Made by a program: the position numbers and the translations under genes. Under the pieces are notes generated by a model. The model did no database searches and was not told where the DNA came from. It was given only the letters and a program-made list of their open reading frames with translations. DNA of 64,000 nucleotides from Myxococcota bacterium (lineage in GTDB: Bacteria; Myxococcota_A; UBA9160; UBA6930), in NCBI GenBank assembly GCA_028285625.1, contig JANQOX010000005.1, positions 558,001 through 622,000 of the forward strand. Reading direction: 5' to 3'. This document shows, piece by piece, positions 23,280 to 32,356 of this stretch; the stretch's first letter is position 1, and every line of letters starts with the position of its first letter.

Positions 23280-23735
23280 GTGTCGAACACGGGGGCGACC
23301 TTGTCGAACGAGCAGCACAAGGCCACGGTGGAGCGGATGTGGCGGGCGCTGGCCCGCATGGACTGGGACACGATGAAGTCGTGCATGCATCCCGAGATCC
23401 ACTACGAGGACGTCCCGACCGAAGACCCGGGTGCCCACGGCCCCGACAACGTGATCAAGCGGCTTCGCATCGCCTTCGACCACCTGACGAGCCAGGAGCA
23501 GGAGCTCCACCATCTGGCGGCCGACGGCGACGTGGTGTTCCTCGACCACACCGAGACCTGGATCTTCAAGACCGGCGAGAAGGTGTCCCACACCTTCGCC
23601 ACGCTGCACGTGATGAAAGACGGCCTGGTGGTCCGCTGGAGCGACTACTGGGACGTGCAGGGGTTCGTCGGGCAGTTTCCCGCGTGGTTCCTCCAGGAGA
23701 TGGCGCGCCACACGGCGGCCGACTTCAGCGACTGA
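23280..23735 (+). CDS. SnoaL/limonene-epoxide-hydrolase-like protein (NTF2 fold)
   Basis: About 151 residues with the NTF2-like cone fold: an initial helix pair (VERMWRALARMDWDTMKSCMH), PEIHYEDVPTEDPGAHGPD, then strands DVVFLDHTETWIF, TFATLHVMKDGLVVRWSDYWD. This layout matches the limonene-1,2-epoxide hydrolase and SnoaL-like families. Without structural comparison, hydrolase, isomerase and binding roles cannot be separated. No ATG lies near the expected start; the GTG at 23280 or TTG at 23301 are the candidates, and the former is used here. It is divergently oriented from the aldo-keto reductase. Confidence 0.65.
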   Translation: MSNTGATLSNEQHKATVERMWRALARMDWDTMKSCMHPEIHYEDVPTEDPGAHGPDNVIKRLRIAFDHLTSQEQELHHLAADGDVVFLDHTETWIFKTGEKVSHTFATLHVMKDGLVVRWSDYWDVQGFVGQFPAWFLQEMARHTAADFSD

Positions 23736-23850
23736 ACCCACGACCGGGCCCGATCCACCCCGGCGAGCCTGGGACCCACGCCGCCGCCACCGAGCCCCCG
23801 GGATCAACTCCGCCTCCGGTCGTGCCGATGCAACCGCTCGGGGGGCCGTC

Positions 23851-24597
23851 ATGGCACTCGTGCTCGCTAGCCAGTTGCTTCTGATCGCCGTCTGCGGAGC
23901 GGTCGGGGGGCGCATCCTGTGGCTCGCCCGCCGTACGCGCGGCGCGCCCGAAGTGCTGATCGGTCTGGGGTTGATCACGATCGTCCTCACCCTGCCGCTG
24001 CTCGGCGCCTCGGGCATCGGGCGCGTCCCGGCGGGCGAGCTGCGGCTCGGACCGCTCGCCGCCGGCATCGCGGTGCTCGCGTTTGCGCAGACCCTCATCG
24101 CCGCATTCACCTGGCGCACGTTTCGGCCCGGTGCGGGTTGGGCGCTTGGCCTGTTCGCGGTCATCGCCGCGGCGCAGGCGGCGACCTGCTTGGCTGCCTA
24201 CCAGAGCGTGGTCGGCCTGCCCGCCGACGCCGATCCCACCGTGGGTGCCCGCGGGTGGCTCGCCGGCATGCGCGTGCCCGGATCGTTCGCGTACCTCTGG
24301 ACCGCGATCGAGGGACTGCGCGAGTGGTCGCGCGCACGCCGCCGCCGGGCGCTCGGGTTGAGCGACCCGATGGTCGTGAACCGCCTCGCGCTCTGGACGG
24401 TGGTGGGCGGGGTCGCCGTCTTGAACAACGTGGTCTCCACGGGCCTTCAGCTCGCCGGACTCGGCCCGGTTCACACCGTGACGGGCGCGGTGGTCGTGGC
24501 GATCGGCGGGGTCGCTTCGTCCGTGCCGCTCTACCTGGCCTTCCTGCCGCCCCCCGCCTATCGGCGCTGGGTGGTGGCGGCGGCCACCGCAGGCTGA
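23851..24597 (+). CDS. Multi-spanning membrane protein of unknown function
   Basis: The 248-residue protein has about seven hydrophobic helices alternating with short polar loops. A basic cytoplasmic loop (REWSRARRRRALGL) follows the fifth. There are no catalytic motifs, and I do not recognise the family. The same general layout occurs in uncharacterised proteins of lipid-degrading proteobacteria. The ATG at 23851 starts just before the first helix. It lies between the SnoaL-like and the SGNH-hydrolase genes on the same strand, with gaps of about 90-115 bp. Confidence 0.6.
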   Translation: MALVLASQLLLIAVCGAVGGRILWLARRTRGAPEVLIGLGLITIVLTLPLLGASGIGRVPAGELRLGPLAAGIAVLAFAQTLIAAFTWRTFRPGAGWALGLFAVIAAAQAATCLAAYQSVVGLPADADPTVGARGWLAGMRVPGSFAYLWTAIEGLREWSRARRRRALGLSDPMVVNRLALWTVVGGVAVLNNVVSTGLQLAGLGPVHTVTGAVVVAIGGVASSVPLYLAFLPPPAYRRWVVAAATAG

Positions 24598-24687
24598 TCG
24601 TCTCGCATCCGGCCGGCGGATGGACGCGAAGCTCGGACTGGGGTAGATCGACGCCGACGGCTGATCGCCGGAGGAGCAGGACGTACC

Positions 24688-25872
24688 ATGTCATCCCCGC
24701 CCCGCGCGTCGCTCGCTTTCGCGGGACTGCTTCTGGCCGTCGCGCTGGCGTCCGGGGCCGGGTTCTGGGCGGGTCGCTACGCCGCCCACGGTCCGCCGCG
24801 CGCGGCGATCGCCGACTTCGCGGCACAGCATACGCTCGGGAGGGCGCTGGCGTCGGACGAGGGCCCCGGTGCGCAGACGCGGGCGGAAGCGGCGCTCGCC
24901 TACCTCGATCCCGATCGCGCGCAGCGGGAGATGGACGGCTATGCGTGGGCCGTACCGACCGTGCCGATCCCATTCGTGAGCTACGGCCCGGCGCCGGGCC
25001 CTTCGGCCAACGCGAACATCAATGCGCAGCAGCTTCGCTACCCCCGCGCGCTCCGGGTCCCGCCGATCCAGGGCACCGTTCGCGTGCTGTTGCTGGGGGG
25101 GTCGACGGCGCTGTCTGCTGGCGCGCCCTCCGAGGCTGCGACGATTCATGGCCAGCTCGAGGCGCGCCTCGCCGACTCGCTGGAAGCGGCCGCGCAGGTG
25201 GAAGTCGCGGCTGCCGCGTGCCAGGCCTGGGCGAGCAGCCACGAGCGCGCGTTCACCCGCGCCCGTCTGCTCGACCTGCAGCCGAACCTGGTCGTCGCGC
25301 TCTCCGGGCTGAATGACGCCCACTGGGGCGCGCTCGGTGTCGATGTCGACTTCTTTCGGGCCTATGACGATCAGTTCCACTGGAGTCTGCTGTCGAGGGT
25401 CTTTGGCGGGTCCGGCGTCGTCCTGGTCGACCCCGTGCCCGCATGGGGACAACGGCTCGCGCCCGACGTCGTCGCGCGTCGCATGGTCGCGAACGCACTC
25501 GCCACGCGCGCCGAGGTTGCGTCGCAGGGCGGGCACTATCTGTTCGCGCTGCAGCCGAGCCTCGCCACGACGAGCAAGCCGCTCTCGGCGCGGGAGCAGG
25601 CGCTCTTCGATCGAGGGCATCGCGGCGGGACCAGCAACCGCTATCTGAAGCTGAGCCTTCAGGCGATCGCCTCGCACGCAAGGGACACCGCGCTCGACTT
25701 CGTCGACCTCACGCCGGTCTTCGATGGGCGGACGCGCCAGGACGAGATCTTCCTCGATCGGTACCACTTCGGGGATCGCGGAAACGGGCTGATCGCCGAG
25801 GCCCTGGCCGAGGCCGTGGGCCCGCGCCTGCGTGCCCAGGCGACGCCAGATGCCGAGGGGCCGGACGCTTGA
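24688..25872 (+). CDS. Membrane-anchored SGNH/GDSL-type hydrolase
   Basis: The 394-residue protein begins with a signal anchor (residues 7-28), so the catalytic domain is outside the cytoplasm. The SGNH blocks are present: VRVLLLGGSTALSAG (nucleophile Ser in GGST), VVALSGLNDAHWG (block III Asn) and FLDRYHFGDRGNGLIAEAL (D-x-x-H). The block II glycine is less obvious. Such proteins are extracytoplasmic esterases or acetyl hydrolases on glycans or lipids. The start codon is an ATG 5 nt downstream of a CAGGACG stretch. The stop overlaps a possible TTG start of the next gene. Confidence 0.75.
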   Translation: MSSPPRASLAFAGLLLAVALASGAGFWAGRYAAHGPPRAAIADFAAQHTLGRALASDEGPGAQTRAEAALAYLDPDRAQREMDGYAWAVPTVPIPFVSYGPAPGPSANANINAQQLRYPRALRVPPIQGTVRVLLLGGSTALSAGAPSEAATIHGQLEARLADSLEAAAQVEVAAAACQAWASSHERAFTRARLLDLQPNLVVALSGLNDAHWGALGVDVDFFRAYDDQFHWSLLSRVFGGSGVVLVDPVPAWGQRLAPDVVARRMVANALATRAEVASQGGHYLFALQPSLATTSKPLSAREQALFDRGHRGGTSNRYLKLSLQAIASHARDTALDFVDLTPVFDGRTRQDEIFLDRYHFGDRGNGLIAEALAEAVGPRLRAQATPDAEGPDA

Positions 25873-25886
25873 GCGGCGACGCACCG

Positions 25887-26651
25887 ATGCGGGTCGAGGC
25901 ACGCTGGTTTCACCGCGAATCGGTCGGCGACGGCATCACCTGGATCACCGAGCCCTACGTGCACCCGCTGCTCCGGTGCAACGTCTGGCACGTTCGCGGG
26001 CGCGAGCGCGACCTGCTGGTCGATACCGGACTCGGCGTGGCGCCGCTTCGCCAGCAGGTGGCGGACCTCGCGGGCGGACCGCTCGTGGCCGTGGCGACCC
26101 ACGTGCACTACGACCACGTGGGTGGGCTGCACGAGTTCGACGACGTGCGGATCCACCGGCTCGAGCGCGCGCAGATGGCCGACTACCGCGAGCTTCAGTG
26201 GCTCCACCGGGACGACTTTCCCGAGGCGATCCTCGAGGCCCTGGCCGACATGGGCTACCCGATCGAGAGCGAGCTGCTGATCGACGCGCTGCCCCAGGCC
26301 GACTTCGACGTCCGGGCCTATGCGGTTCGCTCCGTGGATGCGCAGGCCCTCGACGAGGGCGACGTGATCGACCTGGGCGATCGGCACTTCGAGGTGTTGC
26401 ACCTGCCGGGCCACACGCCCGGCAGCATCGGGCTGTTCGAGCCGCGCACCGGCACGCTGTTCTCGGGGGATGCCGTCTATGACGGCCCGCTACTGGACAC
26501 CCTGCCCGAGAGCGACCTGGTGGCCTACGCCGCCACCATGGCGCGGCTGCGCGATCTGCCGGTCCGGGTGGTGCACGGCGGCCACGAGCCGAGCTTCGGC
26601 CAGGACCGGCTCCGCGAGATCATCGACGCCTACCTGGCGGCGCGCGCCTAG
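25887..26651 (+). CDS. Metallo-beta-lactamase-fold hydrolase
   Basis: The 254-residue protein contains THVHYDHVGG (ligands H72, H74, D76, H77), then HLPGHTPGSIGLF, FSGDAVYD and VVHGGHEP supplying the remaining metal ligands. These give a binuclear MBL centre like glyoxalase II or quorum-quenching lactonases. The intervening long helical insertion (MADYRELQWLHRDDF) is unlike glyoxalase II. ATG 25887 is used; a TTG at 25869 overlaps the previous stop (TTGA) and may be the real, coupled start. Substrate unknown. Confidence 0.8.
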   Translation: MRVEARWFHRESVGDGITWITEPYVHPLLRCNVWHVRGRERDLLVDTGLGVAPLRQQVADLAGGPLVAVATHVHYDHVGGLHEFDDVRIHRLERAQMADYRELQWLHRDDFPEAILEALADMGYPIESELLIDALPQADFDVRAYAVRSVDAQALDEGDVIDLGDRHFEVLHLPGHTPGSIGLFEPRTGTLFSGDAVYDGPLLDTLPESDLVAYAATMARLRDLPVRVVHGGHEPSFGQDRLREIIDAYLAARA

Positions 26652-26714
26652 CGTGCCCATGCGACAGGGCCGATGCGCTGCGGCACGGCTGGCCTACCCT
26701 CTACGCGGATCGCG

Positions 26715-28412
26715 ATGAAGTTCCTCTCGCCCCAGCTCGCCTACCTGCTCGGTCAGCGGGAGACACGCCAGAACCTCCAGGCGCTGTTCCGCTATCTGGC
26801 GCTGTTGGCCGGCACCATCGCCCTCTACTCGGTGCTGTTCCACTTCTTGATGGCCCGCGAGGGTCAGGAACACACCTGGATCACCGGGTTCTACTGGACC
26901 CTCACGGTGATGAGCACGCTGGGTTTCGGCGACATCACCTTCCACTCCGACCTCGGGCGGGGGTTCAGCATCCTGGTGCTCCTTTCGGGCATCGTGCTGC
27001 TCCTGGTGCTGCTGCCCTTCGTGTTCATCCGTTCGTTCTACGCGCCCTGGCTCGAGGCGCAGCTGCGCACCCGGGCGCCCCGCAGCGTGGCCGAGGGCAC
27101 CACCGGCCACGTGGTCCTCGCGCGGCTCGACACGGTGGCCAGGGCCCTGATCGACCGGCTTCGCCAGTTGTCCATCCCCTACGTGGTGATCGAGCCCGAC
27201 CCGGCTCGGGCGGTCGAGCTGTACGCGGATGACGTCGCGGTGATTACGGGCGAGGTCGACAACGTGGACACCTACGAGTCGGCGCGCGCAGGGGAAGCGC
27301 TGCTGGTCTTCTCGAGCCTGGGCGACGCGACCAGCACCAACGTGGTGCTCACCCTCCGCGAGCGCTTTCCCGACGTCCCGGTAGCGGCTCTCGCCGAGAG
27401 CACCGACTCCGTGGACGTACTGCAGCTCGCGGGCGCGACGCACGTGATCCCGCTCAAGCAGCGGCTGGGCGAGCAGCTGGCGAGCCGGGTAGACGTCGGC
27501 CAGACCCGCGCGTTGGTGGTGGGGCGCTTCGAAGACCTGCTGATCGCCGAGTTCCCGGTGCACAACACCCAGCTTGCGGGTCGCACCATCCGCGACACGA
27601 AGCTGCGCGAGGTGACCGGCATCAGCATCATCGCAACCTGGGAGCGAGGCCGGCTCGAGCCGGGCCACCCCGACACCGTGCTCTCGACCTACAGTGTCCC
27701 CGTCCTCGTGGGCACCAAGGAGCAGATCGACGAGCTCGATGCGATGTTCGCGATCTACCAGCCCAACGAGAACCCCGTGCTGGTGCTCGGGGGCGGCAAG
27801 GTGGGCGCGGCGGCCATCCGGGCGCTCAAGGCCAAGGGCGTGGCCGTGCACGTGGTCGAGCGCGATCCGGACCACCGCGACGAGCTGGCCGCGATCGCCG
27901 ACCGGGTCTGGATCGGCAACGCGTCCGACCTGGACGTGATGCGCAAGGCCGGGATCGAGGGCGCGCCCTCGGTGGTGCTGAGTACCGCCGACGACGCCAT
28001 GAACATCTTTCTCGCCGTCTACTGCCGGCGGCTGAATCCCGACACGCGCATCGTGAGCCGCATCACCGAGGCTCGGAACCTCGAAGCCGTGTACCGGGCC
28101 GGGGCCGACTCGGTACTCTCGTACAGCACGCTCGGAGCCCAGTCGGTGCTCGCGCTGGCGCGAGGCCGAGACACCATGATCATCGGCGAGGGCGTGGACA
28201 TCTTCGTCGAGCCGGTACCGTCGGGCCTTCGCGAGAAGACGCTGGCCGAGTCGGAGATCGGCAAGCGCACCGGACTGAACGTGATCGCGGTGCGTTCGGG
28301 CGACCAGCTCGAGTCCAACCCCGGGCGCGATACGCGGCTGCCCGAGGCGGGCGAGCTGGTCATGCTCGGGGCGCCGGAACAGCGCGACGTCTTCCGAGCG
28401 GTGTTCTCGTGA
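26715..28412 (+). CDS. Potassium channel with duplicated TrkA-N/RCK modules
   Basis: The 565-residue protein has an ion-channel pore at its N-terminus: a first helix (about residues 25-47), a pore loop with TLGFGD and a second helix. Two RCK (TrkA-N/TrkA-C) units follow in the cytoplasm. The second has a standard Rossmann motif (VLVLGGGKVGAAAIRALKAKG). The first has a degenerate one (GHVVLARLDTVARAL), so NAD binding or ligand gating may occur only in the second. The TVG-type selectivity sequence is replaced by T-L-G-F-G-D, as in many MthK/Kch relatives. Its stop overlaps the next gene as GTGA, starting an operon. Confidence 0.85.
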   Translation: MKFLSPQLAYLLGQRETRQNLQALFRYLALLAGTIALYSVLFHFLMAREGQEHTWITGFYWTLTVMSTLGFGDITFHSDLGRGFSILVLLSGIVLLLVLLPFVFIRSFYAPWLEAQLRTRAPRSVAEGTTGHVVLARLDTVARALIDRLRQLSIPYVVIEPDPARAVELYADDVAVITGEVDNVDTYESARAGEALLVFSSLGDATSTNVVLTLRERFPDVPVAALAESTDSVDVLQLAGATHVIPLKQRLGEQLASRVDVGQTRALVVGRFEDLLIAEFPVHNTQLAGRTIRDTKLREVTGISIIATWERGRLEPGHPDTVLSTYSVPVLVGTKEQIDELDAMFAIYQPNENPVLVLGGGKVGAAAIRALKAKGVAVHVVERDPDHRDELAAIADRVWIGNASDLDVMRKAGIEGAPSVVLSTADDAMNIFLAVYCRRLNPDTRIVSRITEARNLEAVYRAGADSVLSYSTLGAQSVLALARGRDTMIIGEGVDIFVEPVPSGLREKTLAESEIGKRTGLNVIAVRSGDQLESNPGRDTRLPEAGELVMLGAPEQRDVFRAVFS

Positions 28413-29239
28413 CCGCGTCGAGCGGTCGCCTGGCCGCGGGGGCGATCGAGATCGCCTACGAAGAACGGGGGGGCGGCGAGCGACCGCTCGTGCTCGTCCA
28501 CGGTTTCGCCGGCTCTCGGGACGACTTTGCGGACGTGATCGACCCGCTCTCCGAGGCCGGCAGGACCGTGGCGCTCGACCAGCGGGGCCACGGCGAGAGC
28601 AGCAACCCGGGCTCGGGATACGGGCTCGATCAACTCGTGCGCGACCTGACGGGCTTTCTCGATGCGGCGGGGATCGCGCGCTGTGACGTGCTCGGCCATT
28701 CGCTGGGCGGCATGGTGGCACTGCGCCTCGCACTGGCCCACCCCGAGCGCGTGGCCTCGCTGGTCCTGATGGATACGGCCGCGCGTTCCACGTCGCCCAT
28801 GCCGCTCTGGGCGCTGCGTGCCGTGGGCGTCGTGGCGCGAGTGCTTCCTCCCACCTGGCTCTGGCGCATGACGCGCGCCGGCCGCCGGCGCCTGCCCGAA
28901 CCCATGCGCCGCGCCGAGCGGGAGATGGGGCGCGAGCGCTACTGGGAGCGGCTGCGCGTGAAGCTCGTGGCGATGGACAAGGCGGCGTATGGCGAGGGCC
29001 TGCGGGAGATCGTCGGCCAGGTGTCGCTGCTTCCTCGCCTATCCGAGATCGCCTGTCCGACCCTGGTGATGGTGGGTGCCGAAGACCTGGCGTTTCACGA
29101 GACCTCGCGCGAACTGGCCGACGGCATCCCGGATGCCAAGCTGATCGTGGTACCCGACGCGCACCACAGCCCGCAGATCGAGGCCCGCGAGGCCTTTCTC
29201 GCCGGAGTTCGCGACCACCTGTCGCGCGCGCGCGGCTAG
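28409..29239 (+). CDS. Alpha/beta-hydrolase
   Basis: The 276-residue enzyme has HGFAGSRDDF (oxyanion strand), DQRGHGES, the nucleophile elbow LGHSLGG (Ser98), an acid in VGAEDLAFH and the catalytic histidine in DAHHSPQIEA. This is a standard hydrolase of the esterase/3-oxoadipate enol-lactonase type. It starts with GTG, overlapping the channel stop by four bases (GTGA), and ends 15 bp before the BCCT transporter. The substrate is unknown; operon membership with an ion channel and a betaine-type transporter might point to osmolyte-related metabolism, but this is weak. Confidence 0.8.
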   Translation: MTASSGRLAAGAIEIAYEERGGGERPLVLVHGFAGSRDDFADVIDPLSEAGRTVALDQRGHGESSNPGSGYGLDQLVRDLTGFLDAAGIARCDVLGHSLGGMVALRLALAHPERVASLVLMDTAARSTSPMPLWALRAVGVVARVLPPTWLWRMTRAGRRRLPEPMRRAEREMGRERYWERLRVKLVAMDKAAYGEGLREIVGQVSLLPRLSEIACPTLVMVGAEDLAFHETSRELADGIPDAKLIVVPDAHHSPQIEAREAFLAGVRDHLSRARG

Positions 29240-29253
29240 CGGGCGGCGAGGCG

Positions 29254-30747
29254 TTGCAGCGAGTCGATTGGCCGGTCTTCGCGACCGCACTCGCGGTTCT
29301 GCTTCTGGTGTGCCTGCCGCTCGGCGCGGCGCCCGAGGCCAGTGGGGCCCTGGTGGCCGACCTGTATGCGTGGCTCGCGTCTCGTCTGGGCGCGGCGTAC
29401 CTGTGGGCGGGCGTCGCGACCCTCGTGTTCGCGCTCTGGTTGGCGCTCTCGCGCCACGGTCGCACGGTACTCGGGGAGGACGGCGTGCCCGCCGACTATG
29501 CGTTCGTCTCCTGGTTCTCGATGCTCTTCTGTGCGGGCATCGCCAGCGGGCTGCTCTACTGGGGCGTGATCGAGTGGGTCTTCTACGACCAGGCACCGCC
29601 TCCTGGCGTCGAGCCCGGGTCCGACGAGGCCCTCGCCTGGGCCGGCAGCTACCCGCTCTTCCACTGGGGGTTCACGGCCTGGGCGTTCTACGCCCTGCCG
29701 ACGGTCGCGGTGGCGCACGCCTGTCATCGGCGGGGGGAGGGCTCGCTGCGGCTCAGCCGCGCCTGCCGACCCGTGCTGGGAGGTCGCGCCGACGGCGCCT
29801 TCGGGCGCGCGATCGACGTGCTCTTCATCGTCGGCATCCTGGGCGGGGCCAGCACGTCCCTGGGCCTCGCCACCCCCATGATCGCCCAGGGCGCGTCGGA
29901 GCTGTTCGGGCTGGCGCGGACCGCCTCGCTCGACGTCGGAATCGTGTTGGGTTGCGGCGCGATCTTCGCGACCAGCGTCTACCTCGGCCTCGATCGCGGC
30001 ATCCGCATGCTCAGCAACCTCAACATCGTGCTGGCGATCGGGTTCATCGTGTTCGTCCTGTTCGCGAGCGACACGGCCTTCATCCTCGAGCGAGGGGCCG
30101 CGTCGGTGCTCCACGGTGCCCGGCACTTCGGCGCGATGAACTGGTGGACGGGCAGCGCGCTCCAGATCGACTGGACGGTGTTCTACTGGGCCTGGTGGAT
30201 CGCCTATGCCCCGTTCGTCGGTCTGTTCGTGGCGCGCATCTCGCGCGGCCGGACCATCCGCGAGGTGGTCTTCGGGATGATCCTCGCAGGTACGGCGGTG
30301 GCGTGGCTCTTCTTCATCGTTCTGGGCAACCACGCGCTCGCCCTCGAACGGTCCGGCGAGCTCGGCGTGATCGCCATGACCCAGGATGTCGGGGCTCCCC
30401 ACGCGATCATCGCCGTCATCTCCGCCCTGCCGGGGGGTGCCCTCACGCTCGCCGTCTTCTGCTTCGTGGCCCTCCTGTACCTGGCCACGACCTTCGACTC
30501 GGCCGCCTACACCATCGCCACCGGCGCCAGCCTGTCGCTGGACGACGAGGGCCACCCCGAGCGCCTGCACCGCAGCTTCTGGGCGCTCAGCGTGGCGGCC
30601 CTGCCCATCGTGCTCATGGCCGTGGGTGGGCTGCGGAGTCTGCAGACCGCTTCGCTGGTGGCGTCGGTGCCGTTGCTGGGGGTGTTCGTGGTGTTGGCGA
30701 TCGCGCTGGTGCGTGCCCTGCGCGCCGACCCGCGACGGCGCGACTAG
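29254..30747 (+). CDS. BCCT-family betaine/carnitine/choline-type transporter
   Basis: The 497-residue protein has twelve membrane helices. The Trp-rich BCCT signature is present: MNWWTGSALQIDWTVFYWAWW, AYAPFVGLFVARISRGRTIREVV, and the sodium/substrate motif region GILGGASTSLGLATPMIAQG. These transporters import quaternary ammonium compounds or related zwitterions with Na+ or H+. The start is a TTG (29254). It is shorter than osmoregulated BetP-like members and lacks their charged C-terminal sensor, so constitutive or metabolic uptake is likely. It is the last gene of the channel operon. Confidence 0.85.
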   Translation: MQRVDWPVFATALAVLLLVCLPLGAAPEASGALVADLYAWLASRLGAAYLWAGVATLVFALWLALSRHGRTVLGEDGVPADYAFVSWFSMLFCAGIASGLLYWGVIEWVFYDQAPPPGVEPGSDEALAWAGSYPLFHWGFTAWAFYALPTVAVAHACHRRGEGSLRLSRACRPVLGGRADGAFGRAIDVLFIVGILGGASTSLGLATPMIAQGASELFGLARTASLDVGIVLGCGAIFATSVYLGLDRGIRMLSNLNIVLAIGFIVFVLFASDTAFILERGAASVLHGARHFGAMNWWTGSALQIDWTVFYWAWWIAYAPFVGLFVARISRGRTIREVVFGMILAGTAVAWLFFIVLGNHALALERSGELGVIAMTQDVGAPHAIIAVISALPGGALTLAVFCFVALLYLATTFDSAAYTIATGASLSLDDEGHPERLHRSFWALSVAALPIVLMAVGGLRSLQTASLVASVPLLGVFVVLAIALVRALRADPRRRD

Positions 30748-30787
30748 GCCTGCCGCGGGCACCTGCCTCGCGCCGATGGCGCACGGC

Positions 30788-31351
30788 TCAGTCCAGGACG
30801 GGCGTCACGAACAGAACGAAGAGCAGCTGAAGGATCGCCAGCAGCGCCATCCCGGCCCAGTGCAGCGACGGCCGTCTGGTGAACGCGAGTGCGAGAAGCA
30901 GGATCGTCGCGACGAGCCGCACCCCCTGGCCCAGGTGCAGCTCGGGCTCGACCAGCGCGAGCTCCGCGATGGTTCCCAGCGCGATCCAAGCCGCCAGGAG
31001 CAGGAACACGACGCGATGGACCGCAAAGTAGTGATCCCGTGGGCTCCTCGACGAGCCGGTCGGGCCCTCGCCCCGCGGCAGGATGAGGTAGCTGGCCCCG
31101 ACGATGGGCAGCAGCGGGGCCAGCGCCAGCATGAACCGGAAGAAGTCCCAGCTCGCGTCGCGGAACCCCCAGTAGCCCCAGGTGCTCTGAAGCAGTGCCA
31201 CCAGCAGGAGGACGGACACCGCCGCCTGCAGCGCGTAGGGCCGGGCCTCGCTGCGGTTCAGATAGAGACGCCCCCAGCCCGAGATCAGCTGGGACACGCC
31301 CACGGCGACGACGAGCGACGTGAGAACCGTGATGTACTCGAACTTCGACAC
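30788..31351 (-). CDS. Membrane protein of unknown function
   Basis: The product of about 187 residues has five hydrophobic helices and short loops, with SKFEYITVLTSLVVAVGVSQLISGW at its start. This F-E-Y-I/V-x-V-x-x-x-I-V-x-G/A-x-x-x-x-x-L opening is typical of a widespread uncharacterised membrane family. A GTG at 31351 gives that opening; an ATG at 31396 would add 15 unlikely residues. The loop between helices contains GEGPTGSSRSPRDHYFAVHR. No enzymatic motif. It converges with the BCCT transporter. Confidence 0.55.
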   Translation of the reverse strand: MSKFEYITVLTSLVVAVGVSQLISGWGRLYLNRSEARPYALQAAVSVLLLVALLQSTWGYWGFRDASWDFFRFMLALAPLLPIVGASYLILPRGEGPTGSSRSPRDHYFAVHRVVFLLLAAWIALGTIAELALVEPELHLGQGVRLVATILLLALAFTRRPSLHWAGMALLAILQLLFVLFVTPVLD

Positions 31352-31435
31352 GGGCAGGCTCTCCGGCAGGGCGATCCGCCGCGCCGCAGGGTACACGAGC
31401 GTGCCGACGGTCGAACGGGCGAGACGCGCCGCGTG

Positions 31436-32314
31436 CTAGGTGCCCGGGCGCTCGAGCATCAGATTCCGAAACGCGCCGGTCTCTTCGTCCGAGAGTCCCA
31501 GAGCCTGGCGGCGGTAGGTATCGAAGTCGCCGTAGCGCGACTCGATCTCGTCGAACGCCGCCTGCAGGTAGCGAGGCTCGACGCCGAAGATCGGCCGAAG
31601 CACCTCGGGGTCGGTACGGAAGAGCGAGACCAGCCGGATCGTCCAGAGCATCCGCTCGATCGCGTGGGCGGTGTAGTGGTTGCTGAGGAGGAAGTCCTCC
31701 ATCACGGTTTCCTCGGGCACCCCCAGCGTGCGCAGGATGGCGGCCGCTCCGAACCCGGCGCGGTCCTTGCCGGCGGTGCAGTGGATCACCGCAGGGAGGG
31801 AATCAGGCTGGGTGATGCGCTCGAACATCGCGGCGTAGCGGGGCGAGTAGTCCGTCACGAATCGCCGGTTGGCTTCGACGAGCATGCCATCCCAGTCGAA
31901 ACCGTCGGTGTCTCCCGACAGGATCCGCTCGCGGATCTCCACCTGGAGCGTGGCATCGTCGAGGATGGGGATGGACAGCCACTCCGGCGGGTCCTCGGCG
32001 GGCAGCCGGTCGGGCGCCTCCTCGACTTCGAGGGGACTTCGAAAGTCGCACACCAGCGCGATGTCGAGCTCGACCAGCTTCTCGAGGTCGCGGTCGCTCA
32101 GGTCGCCGAGGGCGTCCGAGCGGAAGAGCCGCCCCCAGCGCACCGTGCGGCCGTCGTCGGCGGCATAACCCCCGAGGTCGCGGAAGTTGGCGGCGCCGTC
32201 GAGGACCACGTGCCGGCGCTCGACGTGGGCGGGCATGCCGCCGTAGAGGTCGGGGCCGCCGCAGCCGACGACCCCGAACACGAGCAGTGCAAGGGAGAGC
32301 AGGGTGCGGACCAT
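31436..32314 (-). CDS. Secreted tyrosine-type protein phosphatase lipoprotein
   Basis: The 292-residue protein has a lipobox (LLVFGVVGC) and therefore should be anchored in the envelope. The catalytic domain has ANFRDLGGY and VHCTAGKDRAG-type active site (VIHCTAGKDRAG, nucleophile C179 and R185, C-x5-R). This matches the tyrosine-phosphatase/Y_phosphatase3 family (IphP/LipA-like) whose members also act on phosphoinositides. Catalytic residues are intact. Substrates outside the cytoplasm could include host- or self-derived phospho-molecules, which is speculative. Divergent from the HCCA isomerase-like gene with a 42-bp gap. Confidence 0.85.
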   Translation of the reverse strand: MVRTLLSLALLVFGVVGCGGPDLYGGMPAHVERRHVVLDGAANFRDLGGYAADDGRTVRWGRLFRSDALGDLSDRDLEKLVELDIALVCDFRSPLEVEEAPDRLPAEDPPEWLSIPILDDATLQVEIRERILSGDTDGFDWDGMLVEANRRFVTDYSPRYAAMFERITQPDSLPAVIHCTAGKDRAGFGAAAILRTLGVPEETVMEDFLLSNHYTAHAIERMLWTIRLVSLFRTDPEVLRPIFGVEPRYLQAAFDEIESRYGDFDTYRRQALGLSDEETGAFRNLMLERPGT

Positions 32315-32356
32315 CGTGACCTCCTTGCGACGTCGCCCGGGACTACACTCCGCCCC